In this document: positions 11,327-21,736 of the stretch, piece by piece
Position numbering within the stretch: position 1 is the stretch's first letter
How the letters are laid out: the number at the start of each line of letters is the position of its first letter
From: Dastarcus helophoroides
Lineage: Eukaryota > Arthropoda > Insecta > Coleoptera > Bothrideridae
Reading direction: 5' to 3'
Assembly: GCA_028583605.1 (NCBI GenBank)
Contig: CM053326.1
Coordinates: 8,192,587-8,256,586, forward strand
DNA: 64,000 nt
The notes under the pieces: model-generated
Told to the model about the DNA's origin: nothing
Seen by the model: the letters and a program-made list of their open reading frames with translations, nothing else
The model's database searches: none
Translations under genes and position numbers: made by a program

Positions 11327-12451
11327 CTAATTTGGGGATATTTCTTGTTCCGAGGCAATTTCCTCTAAAAAATCATTGTATGGGGAATAATTATCGGAAC
11401 AATCAGCTTCTGATTCACTTAACTGATCATCGTTTTGCGTATCTATATTTAAATTATTAAAATTTTCGGGTAAAGAATGAAGTTCTTTAGCATTGAAGTT
11501 TGGATATGGTCGTTTTGGTGGTGGTCTGTAAGTGTTTGCCGTAGAGATACTCATTGGAGTAGGCTTTGGTTCTTGTTTAACTTGTGGGCTAATTCTGTTA
11601 GATAGTGGGGTTTGATATTGGGTATTTGGTCTCATGGAATGTTGAACATAAGAAAAATTATTTGGGGTTTCGTTCTTATACAAGGGATAAAAATTGCTTG
11701 AATTTTTTTGATAGAAATTTGGTTTTGGATTGGGGAATTTATTTGGAGAGCTATTTGATTGTTTATTAAATTTTTGATTGTTAATTTCTTTCTGGTAGGT
11801 ATTGGTTAATAAATTTAAAGCGGATTCCAAGTCTTTTGGGTCCTTTGTTCTCATAAGAGAACCCAATGGTTCCTTTAGACCATTTAGTAAGGTTTTTAAC
11901 GCAACTCTGCGAAAGTGATTATTGAGTCCTTGGTTTAGACCATAGTGCATATTTGAATAAGTAATTTGTGAATTTAAAATTCTTTGAATTCGTTTGTAGA
12001 ATTCAAATGGGTTTAAGCTACCTTGTTCTAGTCTGTTCATTTCGACAGCTAGCGTGGCATCATCTCGTTTATCAGCATACGAGCACAAAAGTAAAGATTT
12101 TAATTCTTGCCAATTATTGGCTTGTTGGTTTGAAACAAATAAGCTTGCTTCACCTTGAATTTTTGATCTGATTCTTGACATCAAAAAATCATTTTTCGGG
12201 TTATCATGCACTTCAACATCATAAAAATACTTGATAACTTTTTCACATTCTTGAATAAAATACGGAAGCAATTCCGCTTCCCCTTTGAATATTGGAACGA
12301 TTTCCAAATATTCTTTTAATTCGGAGATATTTAAATTTAATTGAGGAGTCATATTTGTAACCGTTACTATGTCTTGATATTCTTTCAAAACTAGTTTCGC
12401 AGGTTTTAATATGGGTGAAAAATTCGAATTTAGTGAACCTCTATATGACAT
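11327..12451 (-). CDS. gag: Gag structural polyprotein, copy B, intact
   Basis: 374 codons from an ATG 5 bp after a splice donor. The N-terminal two-thirds resembles a Ty3/Gypsy capsid: hydrophobic/aromatic spacing around FKGEAELLPYFIQECEKV, then a helical region through YKRIQRILNSQI. The C-terminal third (about 240-350) is rich in N, Q, P, S and basic residues, as in RNA-binding Gag tails that lack a CCHC knuckle. The last 40 residues are acidic. Gag assembles the particle and packages the RNA. The stop TAG sits directly on a -1 slippery heptamer. Confidence 0.93.
   Translation of the reverse strand: MSYRGSLNSNFSPILKPAKLVLKEYQDIVTVTNMTPQLNLNISELKEYLEIVPIFKGEAELLPYFIQECEKVIKYFYDVEVHDNPKNDFLMSRIRSKIQGEASLFVSNQQANNWQELKSLLLCSYADKRDDATLAVEMNRLEQGSLNPFEFYKRIQRILNSQITYSNMHYGLNQGLNNHFRRVALKTLLNGLKEPLGSLMRTKDPKDLESALNLLTNTYQKEINNQKFNKQSNSSPNKFPNPKPNFYQKNSSNFYPLYKNETPNNFSYVQHSMRPNTQYQTPLSNRISPQVKQEPKPTPMSISTANTYRPPPKRPYPNFNAKELHSLPENFNNLNIDTQNDDQLSESEADCSDNYSPYNDFLEEIASEQEISPN
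11330..11336 (-). promoter_or_regulatory. -1 ribosomal frameshift heptamer CCCAAAT, copy B
   Basis: C CCA AAT in gag phase immediately before the gag stop. A -1 slip leads into the pol frame, which reads four codons before the pol ATG. Identical in copy A. Mechanism inferred from pattern. Confidence 0.65.
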
Positions 12452-12611
12452 ATATACTTACAGGGCTTTCACTGCTGTTAGCATCTGGAGGGCTCTGAAG
12501 TCTTGAACGTCTCTAGATGGTTCCTTTTCTTCTTTTCTTCTTTGGAGCGGGTTGATTGTCGGTAAATCGTTGAGACGAAACGGCACCTTTTCGCGGGACC
12601 GGCCAACAAAT
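12452..12611 (-). promoter_or_regulatory. Leader with splice donor (12456-12461) and short upstream ATG, copy B
   Basis: The untranslated leader between primer site and gag holds a strong donor CCT|GTAAGT whose intron would start 10 bp before the gag ATG. Joined to the acceptor TTGCAG ending at 7889, it would yield an env mRNA. An ATG at 12484-12482 then supplies the start, in phase with the frame open across the pol end. That parallels the spliced env mRNA known for gypsy, here with the start codon in the leader rather than in gag. Confidence 0.55.
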
Positions 12612-12629
12612 CTTACAGCGACTGCGCCA
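12612..12629 (-). other. Primer binding site, copy B
   Basis: TGGCGCAGTCGCTGTAAG adjoining the right LTR, identical to copy A. Confidence 0.75.
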
Positions 12630-12885
12630 GTTAAATGTGTCAACGAGCGGATTGTATTTTTAAAAACAATTTTATTAAAAATACAAAGTTTTTACATTTA
12701 ACGAATTTATCTTAAACTAACAATTTATTAATTGCGGCACGGAGTGGCCACACACGACGACTTTACACGCGTTGATTTGGAGAAACTCCTCGTCCGCTTG
12801 TAGCGTCGATTGTTTTATCACTTCAGAGTGCTGACCTAGCGCCTTGCCTTGGTCAGCAATAACCAAAGGGTTGAACAACATAATT
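12630..12885 (-). repeat. 5' LTR of copy B
   Basis: 256 bp, matching the internal LTR except for one missing A. AATAAA signal at 12676-12671 (minus strand). The flank immediately outside is TACATA. Confidence 0.92.
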
Positions 12886-13228
12886 TACATACCCTCGGTG
12901 TTTAAATTTTGACGTCTGAATAAAAGCATAGGAACATCCTAATTGGTAACATTTAGTCAATCTACCATTTTAATACAAATCATCTACACGACCCATATTA
13001 ACCATTCCGCCGCTTCTTCACAAACATAAAACCCACAGACGAGCCATCTCCCGTAATCGTTCGATTTGTTCATGCGGAAGAACTTAGAAAAAGACATCCG
13101 AGAAAGAGATGTTATGATGCGTGTCACAATCTTTCGAAATTGCATGTAGCTTAAATGGAACGGTTTTCTTATTTGCTATAAAACATATTTTTTTTAAAAG
13201 AAAATTAATGTTAAGGATTCTTTGAATG
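12886..13228. other. No gene recognised
   Basis: Flank between the provirus and the hAT element. It has moderate GC for the region and no long frame. I see nothing assignable. Confidence 0.5.
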
Positions 13229-13236
13229 TTTGGAAT

Positions 13237-16204
13237 CAGGCACGAAATCAGGATTTTTTTTCGAAGGGGGGGGCTGCGATCCTTCTTTGTTTGTGTTTAG
13301 GTTAGAGCTAAGAAACTACAGTTCAATTCTACTTTACTATTAATATTATTATTGTATACAACTATATTAAAATTTAAAAAATACACTATAAACAGTTCTA
13401 GAGTCTAACTCTTCTAACATTCTGACAAAGTAATTTAACAACAATGTTGCCTATTTATCTAAATTTAATTTCTAAATAAAAACAGATGTGTGGGTAAGAT
13501 GATAACATCACTCGAAAGATATTCCTTTTCTAAAATTTATCTTTGAACTGTTTTCTATAACCTTACTTGTGTATGAAAAATGCCTCTAGAAAGTGCTCTA
13601 TTTAGAAACATAGTTTGAAGTCAGCTAGCAAAAAATCTTTTTTTTAATATTTTTCAAATTTGGATTAAATTCATAATAGTAACTTTTATCTCAAATAATT
13701 TAAAGTTTGCACCCGATCATTTAGAATTTGGATATTCTTTCTAAATTCTGGAAGAGTAGATGTTTTTTTCTTTAAATTCAAGTTTCTCTTAGCATCCAAC
13801 TCTTTTTCTAACTGGCAACAACTTCAATTCCTACGTCATTTATTTTGGGCAATTTTGGGATTTATTGTTGCTATTTGAATTTGCAATGTCGAAATGCATT
13901 TGGTTCTTCCGCATTTCAAAAAAAGTTTTTGTTATAAAGTTATTTATCGCTTTTTTTTAAGTTTTACCTTTAATATCAAATTTTGGAGCTTTTTTGAAAT
14001 TTTCAATTTGAATTAGATTTTTTATTAAATGCGAAGTATCTTAAAACTTTTAGTTATTTTCTTAAAATTCAAAGTTTAAAATCTTGGTATTTACTTCAAA
14101 CGTACAAATATTTTTTAAACTTCGATTCCTTCTAGAAACCTGAAAATTTCGCCAAAGTTTTTGTGAAAAATATCAGATATCGAAGTTCTGAAATTAATCT
14201 TCAGTTTTTTGAATTTGGAGTTTTAATTTGAAATGTCTAAAAAAAGTCTACATTTAGAGTGACAAACTCGTTCTAGAAAAAGTTTAATTAATTTAAAAAT
14301 AACCAAAATTCATTATTAAATATTTCTGAAAGTATTAACTTTTTTATAAATTTTGAATTTCCAAACAAATAGTAGGATATGTTAATTTTTAACCAATTTA
14401 CCTGTAGAACTCGTTTTTTAAAGTAGAAATTTTAAAAATAATTTGACATTTAGAATTACTCTCTAAATCAGAAAAAAAAGAGCTATAATTTTTGAAAAAC
14501 AAAGGCTTGAAGTCAGAATTTTCTAAAAAAAATTCTTATTTCCAAAAGATGAAATCTATTAACAAAAATTCAGAACACTCAATATTTTGTCTTGAAACAA
14601 AACTCAAAAAATAAATTTTGATATTTCCCAAAACTTGAGTGTTGTCTCAAAATGGCCAGCTGATTTTTTTATTTTAAATGTCTAGAAAGAAAGTCAAAAT
14701 ATTGTGAAGAAGTCTGAATTTTGAACCAGTGCTAATATTAATATTTTGAAGAACAAACTAAGGCCATTAGGCACATTTTTTTTCAAAATTTCGACTTTAA
14801 TATTAACATTTTTAAACTCGTCGTGAAAAGCTGTAAACATTTTATAAATCAATTTCTTCTAAAAATACGAATTTAAAGTTGTAATGTCGTGATTAAAAGT
14901 AAAAAATTTCTTAATTAAAGTTGAAATTTGATAACTAAGATAGAAATTTTAATATTTTTTTGAAAGTTTTTACTTGGAAGTCGAATTTTGGAGAAAAAAG
15001 TCGAATTTTTGAAATCGTAATCAAAATATAAACAAATCAATTTCATAACAAAAAATTTCGAAATTTTTTATTGTGAATGAAGAATAAATTTTTATTGTGA
15101 AGTTAAAACTTTTTAAAAAAAATTAAAAACTTCGAATTAAGCTGATGGGTTAAAGTTATTAAAAAATCCTAAGTTTTCCAGTTTAAAAATGCTCAAGTTT
15201 TGTGTAAAGCTTGGAATTTAAATAAGAATCGACATTTTAGACATTTTTTTAAAGTTCAATGGCCAGTTAGAAAAATTATAGAAGAAATTCATAAAAATAA
15301 CTTATTTAAAAATGTTTTCTTAAAATAATGCATTATAAGAGATTTTAATTTTTGGGTAAAGGGCCTAATATTCAAAATTTTATGCAAATACCGAATTTAA
15401 AATTTAAATTTTTAAGTTCCAAAACTGTAAAACTATTATCACAAAATCCAAGTATTTCTTAAAATTTGGTGTTAAATCTCGAAAAATCGGTTGTTTAAAT
15501 TTCCAGTTCTTCCCAAAATTTGATTTTTTTTTCAAAATGGGGAGTTTAAGCTTAAAAATCTTGCAAAATTCAACATTATTTTAATAAAATTTAAGACGTA
15601 AGATTGAAATTCCAAATAAAAAAAAATTCAAGAACAGTTTAAATTTTTCTGGAAACGAAATCTCAGATTTAAAAGTCAAAATTTAGGAAAAAATTCGAAT
15701 GAATTTAAGGTAAAAATTTTAAGGTTTAGGATGGAAATTCAAGTATAAACTCGAAATTTTAAGAACTTCTTCATTTGAAAATGTTATACTCCTTCCGAAT
15801 ATCCTGAGTATAACCCAAAACCTATTCTTTTTTTTAATTTCGACTGAGATTTCAAAATGTTTTCTTCTGTTAATTGTAAGTTTTGTTCTGTTAATGACCT
15901 TTTTTTTAAGAGTATTTTACCTTTTTGGTGCTTTCTTTAACTTTTCGTTTTTCCCTAATTTAACATTTTGCTCCCCTTTCAACCTTGCTTGATTGTGCTT
16001 AAAATCCGGTCTCTAATAATAGGAAATAAAGCCAAATTCGAAAAAAAAACTTTCTTGCATTTCAGTCCGAAAACAAAATGATCCATTAAAAAGGGTTTTT
16101 AAAAATGTCGCACATCTGGAAAGTTCAGTTCTATCTTGTGGGAAGCCAAAAAAATTCGGGGGGGGGGGGGCTGCAACCCCCTAGCCCCCTTGGTTACGGG
16201 CCTG
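13237..16204. mobile_element. Non-autonomous hAT element, about 2.97 kb, with 8-bp target duplication
   Basis: The ends are CAGGCACGAAATCAGG (left) and, on the other strand, CAGGCCCGTAACCAAGGG (right), each followed by a G-rich block and GCTGC. Perfect 8-bp duplications TTTGGAAT flank it at 13229-13236 and 16205-16212, fitting the hAT preference nTnnnnAn. The interior has no open frame. It is strikingly AT-rich, made of irregular runs such as AAATTTCAAAATTT, and looks like a long low-complexity filler between two short functional ends. Confidence 0.85.
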
Positions 16205-16212
16205 TTTGGAAT

Positions 16213-16985
16213 AATTACGTCTTATCTTATTTAATGTGAAGAGCTTGGTATTTAACTATTTAATGCTTAGTGATTTATAACAGTAACAGCATTTCTTAAT
16301 TTATTGGAAAAGGACCATTAGTCTATTACATTTTAAATTTCAAATCATTTTTTGCTTAAAATTCCTAAAATTACTGTCAAGCCTCTAATTTCACTTAAAG
16401 TATAAGCAAGATATGGGATAACAACCCTTTAAGATGATTTTATTTTTTTCTAGAAGTGTACTAGATATTTTAAATAAATTCAACACCAAAAAATAGGAGT
16501 CTGTAAATTATATATCAAGTTTCTTTTTTCTTCAGATTGTTAGATTAATTTTTGAGGGTCTTGAATATGCAGCTCTAGAACTGATTATTAATTTATTTTT
16601 TCTCGTGTCGTGCTGAACGACAGTGGCTACTGGATTTGTGCTCCATTGATTAATCCAAATTCCTTGGGAATTGATAAGCAATTAATCCGGGAATTGTGGT
16701 GAAGCAAACTGTGTGGACAGTAGGACCAGTTTGGTGATTGAATTAACACCTTGAATAAACAGGTGAGCTAGAATTAGTCATAATTTATGAGATAGAACTT
16801 AAAATTGGCAAAGTGAAGAGATAGGTGAAAAATACAGAATAAGATAAGACGTCGCAGATAACAAAAAGCCGATTACGGCAGTAACTCGTTGCGCTCGGAT
16901 TGAAGCTAAATATAGACAACACAAATAACAAAGAAATAATAAGTAGGTTGTATGAGAAAGAAAAATGATTGAAATTCTTTAACTA
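16213..16985. other. Flank / possible 5' part of the non-LTR element
   Basis: AT-rich to about 16600, then a better-balanced segment leading into ORF1 at 16986 that may be the LINE 5' UTR. No frame is supported here. Confidence 0.35.
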
Positions 16986-17915
16986 ATGTCCGAAATAAAG
17001 GCGGATATCAAGGAATTTAGGGGCGAAGGGAGGGAATATCAAGAAATATTGAAAATAATAGTCGAAGTTAACAAGAGATTAAAAGAACAACTGAAGGAAT
17101 TAAAGTCAAGAATACAGATTCTAGAAGGTTTAGTAAATAAAATAGAACAAACAGCGAGAAATAACAGGAAAAATAACATAATAATAAGCGGAGTTAAAAC
17201 CACAGGAAAGGAGAAAGAAAAACAAATAGAAATGATTAAAGAATACATCAAGGATAAGCTACAAATGGATATGGAAACCAGAAAAATAAGACACATAACA
17301 TTTGTGTATTATAGAAGTAGAGCGTTTCAAACAAAAATTAAGGATAATGAAAAACAAACACATACTAAGGAATATAAAAGATCAGTGGCGGCTCGCATAT
17401 AGGCACTGCGGAACTGCAGCACCCCCAACTTCCATCTATCAATAACCTTTAATATGAGGTCTTTTTTCTTTTGCTCTTTCTTTATATGTACTTGTACATT
17501 ATAGATATATAACCCTTAAGGTTAATATTAGTTTATTAGTAGCAATGCCCCAATTCATGAAAAAAGATGCAAACATAATATTTGTATCGAGTAAGGAACT
17601 GTGTGCTCCACAGTTTCAACGACGAGGTATTTGAACGTTGTACGTTTGCGCGCATAGAAAGCTTCATATGCTTCTGCAAAGGCGAAAAAGCACTGCTCTT
17701 CCCGCAGTACTGACCGTGGCGTACTGGATTAGCGGCTAAACTCTTCCATTACAATCTATCCCGGCACTATGCTAAAACTTGCGGTTACTATCATTCCCGG
17801 CGAAATAACGCCGCGAGCGAAATCGAAGCAATGCGAATTGAACGCATAATTTAATTTAATTTAATATCATTTAAATATTATTTGTCAATTGGGATTAGTA
17901 TTAATTTAATAAATG

Positions 17916-18774
17916 TAGGGGAGACTGGGGTGGACCGTCTTTTTATGTTGGCTAAAAGGTGGCAAAAAATATTTTTTTTTGAAAATTTCAAAGCTTGAAT
18001 TTGTAGTACAACTAATAATCTCTCTTTGGGTCGCAGCAGTTTGGTCAAATTGTATTAAATTATACAACTTATAACAGTTGGCGCAAAAATTGCATTTTTG
18101 TGATTTTGATAAATGTCGGGGAATTACGTACCACTTTGTAAATCGATTAAAAATGGAAAAATGTAGTAGAAAAATCTTCTTGTTTTTGATTCAGAATGCA
18201 GAATGCAGATGCAAAAGATTTATTATGAAAGAGAAACAAAGTGTAGTGGCGTGATAAATGGCAATGAAAATCAGTTTGAAACGAAATTATTATTTGACCA
18301 AAAAACTACTAGAAATTGCCGAAAAGTAATGCTGTGCTGAAAATTTGCATAAATAATCACTTATATGCATCAAATACACGAAATTAGCTTGTGAAATGTA
18401 AAAAATTGGGTGATCCATGATCCAACGACAAAAGTGGTCCGTAATTCCCCGAAGGTTATTTTTAACAATATTGCAGCATATGAGTAACACAATATAAACT
18501 TCATGTTCCGCAAATATTATGAGTTGGTTCTCGAAAAGTGTGGTTAAATTAGAGAAAATTCTAAAGTGAAAAAAAAATTTCGAAATATCCCAATTCTATT
18601 TGGTATCGAAGCTACGTAAGGGTTCGTGTACACAAGTCGAGTACTGAAGGGAAAATAAGCTTAACATGAGGCGAGTGGACGACAGTTATTTATAGCTATC
18701 AACCATTATTAGAGAAAAAAAATATAAAGCTGGCCCGCAATTCCCCGTGGTCCAGAATACCCCAGTCTCCCCTA
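17916..18774. mobile_element. MITE nested in the hAT element, 859 bp
   Basis: Ends TAGGGGAGACTGGGGT and its inverse (ACCCCAGTCTCCCCTA at the right), with shared GGTCC/GGACC further in. Internally, AATTCCCC / GGGGAATT motifs recur near both ends. I found no clear target duplication, so the superfamily is left open. No coding frame. Confidence 0.7.
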
Positions 18775-19265
18775 CTTAAGAAAAAGGTTTTATGTAATTA
18801 TTTCAGAAAAAATAACAACCTTTGAGAACAATTTGTTTTTGCAAAAATGAATTATTTTATAAAAAATAATTCATTTTTATTTTTAAACTCGTATTAATAG
18901 ATTACGATAAATAATAAAATAATAATTTCCTACCTTAAGTCATGCAATAATCTTCTAAATTAAAGATTAAATAAATTTTGTTTAAAAAAATTTATTTTTA
19001 AATTTTGTCTTTATACTTGAATTTCAACCTTTTGTCGAATACTTGAATATGAAATGTCGATTTTATCTTTAAATTTCAATAAAAATGTTTTAAATAAATT
19101 TGGAGATTTTTGTAAATTTCGATTTTAATTATGAGCTTTCGACTATATTTTTTGTAACATTGAATTTTCTTGCAATTGCGATGCCCAGTTTATTTTACTT
19201 TAATAAAAACTGCTATTTTAGAATTAAGAAATTCAAAGTACTGTTAGAATCCTTCAAAAACACTC

Positions 19266-19742
19266 ATGGCAGAAGCTAAAGAAGTTTGTGACTGTATAAT
19301 TGTTGATATATTGGACAGATATTCTTCCACTAATCATTTAGTGGATGCTAAATTGTTCGACAAGACGCGTTTCTCTGCTTTTAAGAATGAACATCCCACA
19401 GAAGGGATAGTACTGACCACTGATGCATATCCCATGATTGACAAGGAAAAACTTTCAAACGAACCAAAAGTATTTTATTCTAGGTCTGATATTATTGATT
19501 ATTGTAAATTAATTGATCTACTGAAATTTATCTTGGAAAATAATCTAGATGATGTTTTTAGTGCAATTAAAAAATTAATTAAAATTTTTTTGACAATTCC
19601 TATGACTACTTCAGAGGCAGAACGCTGCTTTTCAACACTAAAAAAAAATCAAAACTTTTCTAAGAAGCACTATGAAATCAGAAAGATAAATGCCCTTGCA
19701 GTGCTTTCGATTGAAAAAGATTTCCTTAGTTTAAATAAATAA
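19266..19742 (+). pseudogene. hAT transposase C-terminal fragment (hATC dimerisation region)
   Basis: 158 codons ending with IPMTTSEAERCFSTLKK and NALAVLSIEKDF, the hallmark C-terminal dimerisation domain of hAT transposases close to the ZMYM1-like group. The region between the two motifs reads out of the usual phase (NQNFSKKHYEIRK), which points to compensating one-base changes around the run of nine A. The DDE core and BED/zinc-finger N-terminus are missing. It sits near the right end of its element, as expected for a 5'-deleted copy. Confidence 0.8.
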
Positions 19743-20229
19743 ATAAAACAAGAAGAATAGATTTTACTTTTAAATGAAAGTTTGAACTGTAACCATTTAA
19801 TATATAAAAAATATTGATTTTGTTATTTTAGGATTGTATCAAGTTTTCAAAAAAAATTTTTTTTCTAAACATATTTATTTTCTTTAGAATAATTTTAAAA
19901 TAAGGGCTCAACATTTTCTGGAGCAGCACCCCCATTAATTTTAGTCACGAGCCGCCACTGTAAAAGATAACGGAGTTTACATCAGCTATGATTTGACAGA
20001 TAAGGAAAAAACCATACAGAAAAGGATTAAACAAATAACTGAAGAAGAAAGAAAAAATGACAATAGCGTCAAAATAGGATATCAGAAATTGATAGTGAAT
20101 GGCCAAAGATTTTTATGGAATAATAAAATTAATAAAATTGAACCAGAGCAAGAACAAAAAAGGGGCAATTCAAAAAACGGGAAAATCCAAGAGAAAATAT
20201 CAGGATAAAACTAAATAAAACTAGAAGGC

Positions 20230-21250
20230 AAGAAACAAGTACAAGAGATGGATTAAAGAAAAAACCAGATATTTTAAAAATAGGAACATGGAAGATAAGG
20301 AGGTTAGCAGGAAAAGAAACAGAATTAATGCAATAATTAGAGATAGCTGTCTTATGCCGGCTCCACACTCGCGCCGCGAAAGCCCGCGAAATAGCGCGAA
20401 CGCGAGTGTGGAGGCTTTCACGTCTCCGCGTTCGCGCAGTTCCCCGTCCGAAGTCGGTTTTTTGGTCCGCGTCAAAGGGTTCGCGGGACTTTCGGAAGGC
20501 GCGAGCGCGAATGCATCCACACTGGCGGCGTGAATTCAGGCACAGTTTTTAAGTCTTTTCTGGTTATTGTTGGATGGATTTAAAGAGGACTATTTTTTTT
20601 TGTTCTTTATTTGGTGTTTATTTTTAATATTCAGATAATTATAATATGCTATAGCGTAAAGCTCAGCGGCAGCTTCAGTGGCTACCACTGTGTCCATTTC
20701 TCTTAAAAGCGCAAACTACACTCCGAAGTTTGCGACTGTGGAGGGGCATGTTTTTCATGTATAAATCACGGGTGAATCATAGCGTGAATTCACGCAGCGA
20801 TTCGCGCGCGAGTGTGGAGCCGGCATTAGACTTAATGGCCCTATGTAAACCAAAAAAATAAGAAGTTGGAGAAGAAGAATTTGGTTAACATCTATTAATA
20901 AATAGTGGGGTAAAACCAGGAATAAGAGCTAAAGGAAGGGTAGGATATGTAATAAACAATAAATGGAGACAAAATTTGACAAAATGGCATAATATCGCGA
21001 AAAGAATAGTGATACTAAAAATAGAGATATGAAGGAAGAAAGACCTAACAATTATAGTAGCATATGGACTGAAGGAAGATGAGACAGCTGAAAAGAGGAG
21101 TAATTTTGGGAAAAATTAACAGGAATAGCAGACGATGTAAATAACCGAATAATAATAGTAGGAGATTTAAACGGTAGAGTAGGTTATAAGAAACATGAAA
21201 CAGAATATGTGTTGGGAAACTTTAGAGAAGTAGTTAGGGCACGAAAAGGT
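20230..21250 (+). pseudogene. ORF2 endonuclease fragment of the non-LTR element
   Basis: Before the MITE the frame reads ILKIGTWKIRRLAGKETEL. After it (from 20829) it continues with DLMALCKPKK, GIRAKGRVGYVINNKW, LTIIVAYGLKEDETAEKRS and RIIIVGDLNGRVG. These are the apurinic-type endonuclease signatures, including the GDxN box. Several stops and frame changes interrupt it. This domain nicks target DNA for target-primed reverse transcription in the family. The RT domain is not present. Confidence 0.7.
20355..20825. mobile_element. PIF/Harbinger-type MITE, GC-rich, 471 bp
   Basis: Terminal inverted repeats start TGCCGGCTCCACACTCGCGC on both strands and the element is flanked by TTA duplications (20352-20354, 20826-20828), the target preference of PIF/Harbinger. 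It is much GC-richer than its surroundings. Several internal GCGAGTGTGGAG-like subterminal copies lie near 20401-20414 and 20507-20520 (inverted). No functional frame; frames across it are by-products of the CG-rich repeats. Confidence 0.85.
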
Positions 21251-21375
21251 ATGGAGTTGTGCTAAATTTTATTCAATTATCTGTACACGTTTCGCAACTG
21301 TTAATTAAAAACTATAATCAGAAACCCCCTAGCCTGTAACTAGGAAAGGAAGCGTTTTACGACATATATTTATAC

Positions 21376-21732
21376 TGTAACAAAATGTAATTATAGAATT
21401 TAGTAAGGAATTTTTCTGGAAAAATTTGATAAGGGGAAGCGGCCGCGATAATGAATCAAACGGCACATAACCGTTCCAGAAAGTTCCGCAAACGATAAGT
21501 CTTATCTGTACTTTCCTTCTAGAAACCGGGACGGGATCTATAAATAGGCGGTTCTGTCAGCTTTCCCTCAGTCAGTTAGTCAGTCAATGAATAATTTAGT
21601 TAATTAAACAGTGTTAGTGAGTTAATTAGTCAGTTGGCTAACTGAATTATATTTGTCAGCTCCGGAATCCGTTTGGAAATGAAGTGGTTAAAATTCACGG
21701 CGTAATAATCTTCGAACCGATAACGCGCAACA
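21376..21732 (-). mobile_element. Solo LTR (family shared with 32.4-33.1 kb), 357 bp
   Basis: On the minus strand it runs from TGTTGCGCGTTATCGG to GTTACA, flanked by a 4-bp duplication ATAC (21372-21375 and 21733-21736). It shares the block with the NotI-like GCGGCCGC, CCTTATCA and CTTATCGTTTGC motifs with the two LTRs at 32380-33105. No internal gag/pol remains, so it is the product of LTR-LTR recombination. Confidence 0.85.
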
Positions 21733-21736
21733 ATAC

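Larger units (their letters stand above)
5965..12885 (-). mobile_element. Errantivirus-like Ty3/Gypsy provirus, copy B (complete)
   Basis: A full element of about 6.9 kb: LTR (12630-12885), primer site, leader, gag, pol, env, polypurine tract, LTR (5965-6221). Gag and pol are uninterrupted. Env has a one-base frameshift near its start. The right flank begins TACATA, which fits the alternating pyrimidine-purine target preference known for gypsy, with a probable 4-bp duplication TACA. The matching left duplicate cannot be seen because copy A is joined there. Near-identical LTRs imply recent activity. Confidence 0.95.
17383..19960. mobile_element. hAT element with CAGTGGCGGCTCG ends, 2.58 kb
   Basis: Terminal inverted repeats CAGTGGCGGCTCG at both ends, extended by further similarity (GCACCCCC near both ends). 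Flanked by perfect 8-bp duplications TAAAAGAT at 17375-17382 and 19961-19968. It carries the C-terminal part of a hAT transposase on the plus strand and a nested MITE. The left 500 bp is GC-richer and may contain the old promoter. Confidence 0.92.
16986..20208 (+). pseudogene. ORF1 of the non-LTR element, split by a hAT insertion
   Basis: The first part (16986-17382) starts MSEIKADIKEF and has a lysine/glutamate-rich coiled coil (about residues 20-65). It is followed by NNRKNNIIISGVK, like the start of the RRM domain in LINE ORF1 proteins. The hAT 17383-19960 interrupts it. The second part (19969-20208) resumes with GVYISYDLTDKEKTIQKRI and a basic C-terminus, matching an ORF1 C-terminal domain. 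ORF1 proteins bind the element RNA as trimers; that role is known for the family, not shown here. One target duplication (TAAAAGAT) was added by the insertion. Confidence 0.7.
16986..21250 (+). mobile_element. Decayed non-LTR retrotransposon (ORF1 + endonuclease), broken by two DNA transposons
   Basis: When the hAT at 17383-19960 and the Harbinger MITE at 20355-20825 are mentally removed, the order is ORF1 then the N-terminal endonuclease of ORF2. The ORF2 reverse transcriptase is absent: sequence relatedness fades after about 21250. Clade not decided; the GDLNGRVG-type endonuclease recalls RTE/CFDP2-like or L1-like elements. The 5' border is unknown. Confidence 0.75.

Noticed and set aside
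12458..12643. 61-codon minus-strand frame in the provirus leader
   Set aside because: Starts at a non-ATG codon across the primer site. Only the last ATG (12484) is of interest, as the env start after splicing.
20221..20533. Overlapping frames on both strands of 80-100 codons
   Set aside because: Produced by the CG-rich repeats of the Harbinger MITE; no coding signal.
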